From Microvirga massiliensis (lineage in GTDB: Bacteria; Pseudomonadota; Alphaproteobacteria; Rhizobiales; Beijerinckiaceae), in the NCBI RefSeq assembly GCF_001006805.1, contig NZ_LN811355.1, forward strand, positions 311,375 through 352,012: DNA of 40,638 nucleotides, read 5' to 3'. The position numbers and the translations under genes are program-made. The notes beneath the pieces were generated by a model. It saw only the letters and a program-made list of their open reading frames with translations, was not told where the DNA came from and did not search any database. Every line of letters begins with the position of its first letter. Position 1 is the first letter of the stretch. Below are positions 38,567 to 40,638 of the stretch, one piece after another.

Positions 38567-38863
38567 TCAGAGGCCCGTCGTGACATCGATGGAGTGGCCC
38601 TCGTCGAGAGTCACGACCGCCTTCTTCACGTCCGACCGCTGGCCGCGGATTCCGCGGAACATCTTCACCTTGCCCTTGGTGACGAGCGTGTTGACGCTCC
38701 TCACCTTGACGTCGAACAGCTTCTCCACCGCTTCCTTGATCTGCGGCTTCGTCGCATCAGCCCTGACGCGGAACACCACCTTGTTCTGCTCGGAGAGGTT
38801 GGTGGCCTTCTCGGTGATCACCGGGCTGAGGATCACATCGTAATGGCGCGGGTCCAGGCTCAT
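38567..38863 (-). CDS. rplW: 50S ribosomal protein L23
   Basis: This 98-residue protein matches uL23, the docking site for trigger factor and SRP at the tunnel exit: HYDVILSPVITEKATNLSEQNKVVFRVRADATKPQIKEAVEKLFDVKVRSVNTLVTKGKVKMFRG. Its start overlaps the end of rplD by four bases (ATGA), so translation is coupled. rplB follows after 20 bp. Confidence 0.97.
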   Translation of the reverse strand: MSLDPRHYDVILSPVITEKATNLSEQNKVVFRVRADATKPQIKEAVEKLFDVKVRSVNTLVTKGKVKMFRGIRGQRSDVKKAVVTLDEGHSIDVTTGL

Positions 38864-39480
38864 TTGAAGCGCGCCTCCAGCGCATCGACAGCGGCCTTCG
38901 TGAGAACGAGCTTCTCACGACGCAGGATGTCGTAGACGTTGATGCCCTGCACCGGCAGGACGTCGATGTTCGGGATGTTGCGCGCGGCCCGCTGGAAGTT
39001 GGTCTCGATCTCGGCGCCACCGATAATGAGCGCGTTCTCGAGTCCCATCTTGCCGAAGCGCTCCCGCAGGCTCTTCGTCTTCGCGTCGTCCAGCCTCACG
39101 TCGTCGACGACGATCAGCGAGGAGTCCTTGGCCTTCGACGACAACGCGTGCCGAAGCGCAAGCGCCCGGACCTTCTTGGGAAGGTCGTGCTCATGACTGC
39201 GGACCTGCGGGCCGAAAGCGCGGCCACCGCCCCGGAACTGGGGAGCGCTCGCAGCACCGTGACGAGCGTTACCCGTGCCCTTCTGCTTGTATATCTTCCG
39301 CCTCGTGCGGTTGATATCCGAGCGGTTCTTGACGGCATGCGTGCCGACGCGGCGCTTGGCAAGCTGCCAGCGGACGCACCGCTGGATCAGATCAGCCCGG
39401 GGCTCGAGACCGAAGATGGCCTCGTCGAGCTCGACGGATCCGGCGCTGGTGCCTTCGAGCGTGGTGACATCGAGTTTCAT
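38860..39480 (-). CDS. rplD: 50S ribosomal protein L4
   Basis: This 206-residue protein matches uL4, with a globular part and a long loop reaching into the exit tunnel: QRCVRWQLAKRRVGTHAVKNRSDI, RKIYKQKGTGNARHGAASAPQFRGGGRAFGP. In E. coli L4 also represses the S10 operon through its leader, which here would lie at or beyond the right edge. The ATG at 39480 shares one base with the rplC stop (TGATG); a GTG lies one codon upstream. Confidence 0.97.
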   Translation of the reverse strand: MKLDVTTLEGTSAGSVELDEAIFGLEPRADLIQRCVRWQLAKRRVGTHAVKNRSDINRTRRKIYKQKGTGNARHGAASAPQFRGGGRAFGPQVRSHEHDLPKKVRALALRHALSSKAKDSSLIVVDDVRLDDAKTKSLRERFGKMGLENALIIGGAEIETNFQRAARNIPNIDVLPVQGINVYDILRREKLVLTKAAVDALEARFK

Positions 39481-40211
39481 CACGCATTCTCCTCAGAGAC
39501 TGTCTCCGCCTGCGCCGCAGGGGCAGCGTCCCCATTGGGGGCCCGGAAGGCGCCCGGCATCGGAACCTCCTTCGGGAGCTTCCGCTTGACCGCGTCGCGG
39601 ATGTAGATCCAACCGCCGGCCACTCCCGGAACCGCACCCTCCACGAGGATGAGTCCGCGCTCCACGTCGGTGGAGACGACGCGCAGGTTCTGCGTCGTCA
39701 CCCGCTCGACGCCGAGATGGCCCGGCATCTTCTTGTTCTTAAAGGTCTTGCCGGGATCCTGGCGACCACCGGTGGAGCCGATCGAGCGGTGCGAGATCGA
39801 CACGCCGTGCGACGCCCGCAGACCGCCGAAATTCCAGCGTTTCATGCCGCCGGCGAAACCCTTACCCGTGGTGGTGCCCGTCACGTCGACGAACTGGCCC
39901 GCCACGAAGTGGTCCGCCGTGATCTCCGCGCCGACCGGGATCAGCGCGTCCTCGGACACGCGGAACTCGGCCAGCTTGCGCTTCGGCTCGATCTTCGCGA
40001 CGGCGAAGCGGCCGCGCTCGGCGCGCGATACGTTCTTCACCTTCGCCTTGCCGACGCCGACCTGCAGCGCGGTGTAGCCATTCTTGTCCTTGGTCCGGTG
40101 GGCGACCACCTGGCAGTGATCGACCTTCAGGACGGTTACAGGGACGTGTTCACCCGCATCCGTGAAGATGCGTGTCATCCCGACCTTTTGTGCAATAACG
40201 CCTGAGCGCAT
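39480..40211 (-). CDS. rplC: 50S ribosomal protein L3
   Basis: This 243-residue protein matches uL3, which reaches the peptidyl-transferase centre: MRSGVIAQKVGMTRIFTDAGEHVPVTVLKVDHCQV, GTTTGKGFAGGMKRWNFGGLRASHGVSISHRSIGSTGGRQDPGKTFKNKKMPGHLG. It is longer than E. coli L3 (209) because of a C-terminal Ala/Glu tail. The ATG at 40211 has AGAGG at 8 bp; an ATG two codons earlier is too close to that site. rpsJ lies 46 bp upstream. Confidence 0.97.
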   Translation of the reverse strand: MRSGVIAQKVGMTRIFTDAGEHVPVTVLKVDHCQVVAHRTKDKNGYTALQVGVGKAKVKNVSRAERGRFAVAKIEPKRKLAEFRVSEDALIPVGAEITADHFVAGQFVDVTGTTTGKGFAGGMKRWNFGGLRASHGVSISHRSIGSTGGRQDPGKTFKNKKMPGHLGVERVTTQNLRVVSTDVERGLILVEGAVPGVAGGWIYIRDAVKRKLPKEVPMPGAFRAPNGDAAPAAQAETVSEENA

Positions 40212-40257
40212 GTGCATATCCTCTCGGCGCGATGTCCAGAGCCCCAAGCCAAATGGC

Positions 40258-40566
40258 TCAGAGCTTGATCTCAACGTCCACGCCCGCGGCGAGGTCGAGC
40301 TTCATCAGCGCGTCCACGGTCTGGGGTGTGGGGTCCACGATGTCGAGCACCCGCTTGTGCGTGCGCATCTCGAACTGCTCGCGTGACTTCTTGTCGATGT
40401 GCGGTGAGCGCAGCACCGTGAAACGCTCGATGCGCGTCGGCAGCGGGATGGGTCCGCGCACTTGGGCGCCGGTCCGCTTCGCCGTCGACACGATCTCGCG
40501 GGTCGAAGCGTCCAGGATCCGGTGATCGAACGCCTTGAGGCGGATGCGGATATTTTGACCGTTCAT
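40258..40566 (-). CDS. rpsJ: 30S ribosomal protein S10
   Basis: This 102-residue protein matches uS10, a head protein that also serves as NusE in antitermination: QNIRIRLKAFDHRILDASTREIVSTAKRTGAQVRGPIPLPTRIERFTVLRSPHIDKKSREQFEMRTHKRVLDI. Length is the family standard (102-103). It opens the ribosomal block seen here; tuf would be expected just beyond the right edge (inference from usual order). Confidence 0.97.
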   Translation of the reverse strand: MNGQNIRIRLKAFDHRILDASTREIVSTAKRTGAQVRGPIPLPTRIERFTVLRSPHIDKKSREQFEMRTHKRVLDIVDPTPQTVDALMKLDLAAGVDVEIKL

Positions 40567-40592
40567 TTGGGCGTGCCCTGTTCAATAGGAAA

Positions 40593-40619
40593 GGCGCGGC
40601 CGACCGTGCCGGCCGCGCC
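40593..40619 (-). terminator. Strong hairpin upstream of rpsJ
   Basis: GGCGCGGCCG (40593-40602) and CGGCCGCGCC (40610-40619) make a perfect 10-bp stem with a 7-base loop. On the minus strand it is followed by TTTCCTATT, so it could end transcription of the gene before rpsJ (probably tuf) or attenuate the S10 operon. It lies 26 bp before the rpsJ start. Confidence 0.55.
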
Positions 40620-40638
40620 CCAAACCCGTCCTCTGATT

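Overview
The window looks like chromosomal DNA of a GC-rich alphaproteobacterium, most likely order Hyphomicrobiales (Rhizobiales), with a Methylobacteriaceae-like flavour (inference). The grounds are a NepR-type anti-sigma factor, an ATP12-type F1 assembly chaperone, propionyl-CoA carboxylase and isovaleryl-CoA dehydrogenase of the alphaproteobacterial type, and the gene run rplQ - Deg protease - rarA - crcB - rluC - HAD - ATP12 behind the ribosomal operons. No phage, insertion sequence, tRNA, rRNA or CRISPR was seen.

Layout. 1-5.0 kb (plus strand): the end of an unknown gene, a small NepR-like anti-sigma gene behind a terminator-like hairpin, an MgtE magnesium transporter whose leader can fold over its ribosome binding site, a GH25 lysozyme-like lipoprotein, and isovaleryl-CoA dehydrogenase. 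A 45-codon membrane ORF lies on the minus strand at 939-1076. 5.2-11.5 kb (minus strand): one tight eight-gene unit read from 11504 down to 5224. It encodes a 2Fe-2S subunit and a Tat-exported molybdopterin subunit of an IorAB-type molybdenum hydroxylase, a monoheme cytochrome c, an FccB/SoxF-type sulfide dehydrogenase flavoprotein, then SoxX, SoxY, SoxZ and SoxA. SoxB, SoxCD, SoxV/W and the usual regulators are absent. This is the most unusual system in the window. A stand-alone WYL-domain gene, possibly leaderless, is divergent from it.

12.2-22.5 kb (mostly minus strand): acylphosphatase, an ABM-like small protein, propionyl-CoA carboxylase (pccB-pccA), HAD phosphatase and ATP12 (ATGA overlap), a DUF2939 protein, a GNAT acetyltransferase, an RluC-like pseudouridine synthase with a long basic N-terminal tail, a half-size EamA transporter, and a DUF190-CrcB fluoride-exporter pair. 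22.7-25.4 kb: RarA and a two-PDZ Deg protease.

25.5-40.6 kb (minus strand): the S10-spc-alpha ribosomal gene block, from rpsJ at the right edge to rplQ, with secY and adk. It ends in a clear intrinsic terminator at 25523-25554. The block is broken by three long gaps: rpsQ-rplN (174 bp, hairpins and a promoter candidate), rplO-secY (181 bp) and adk-rpsM (704 bp). The last gap holds an unrecognised 59-codon membrane ORF, a good sigma-70-type promoter candidate and leader hairpins.

Together the window combines translation and secretion housekeeping with propionyl-CoA and leucine catabolism and an apparent periplasmic redox module. Functions are read from the sequence by family recognition; no database search was run.
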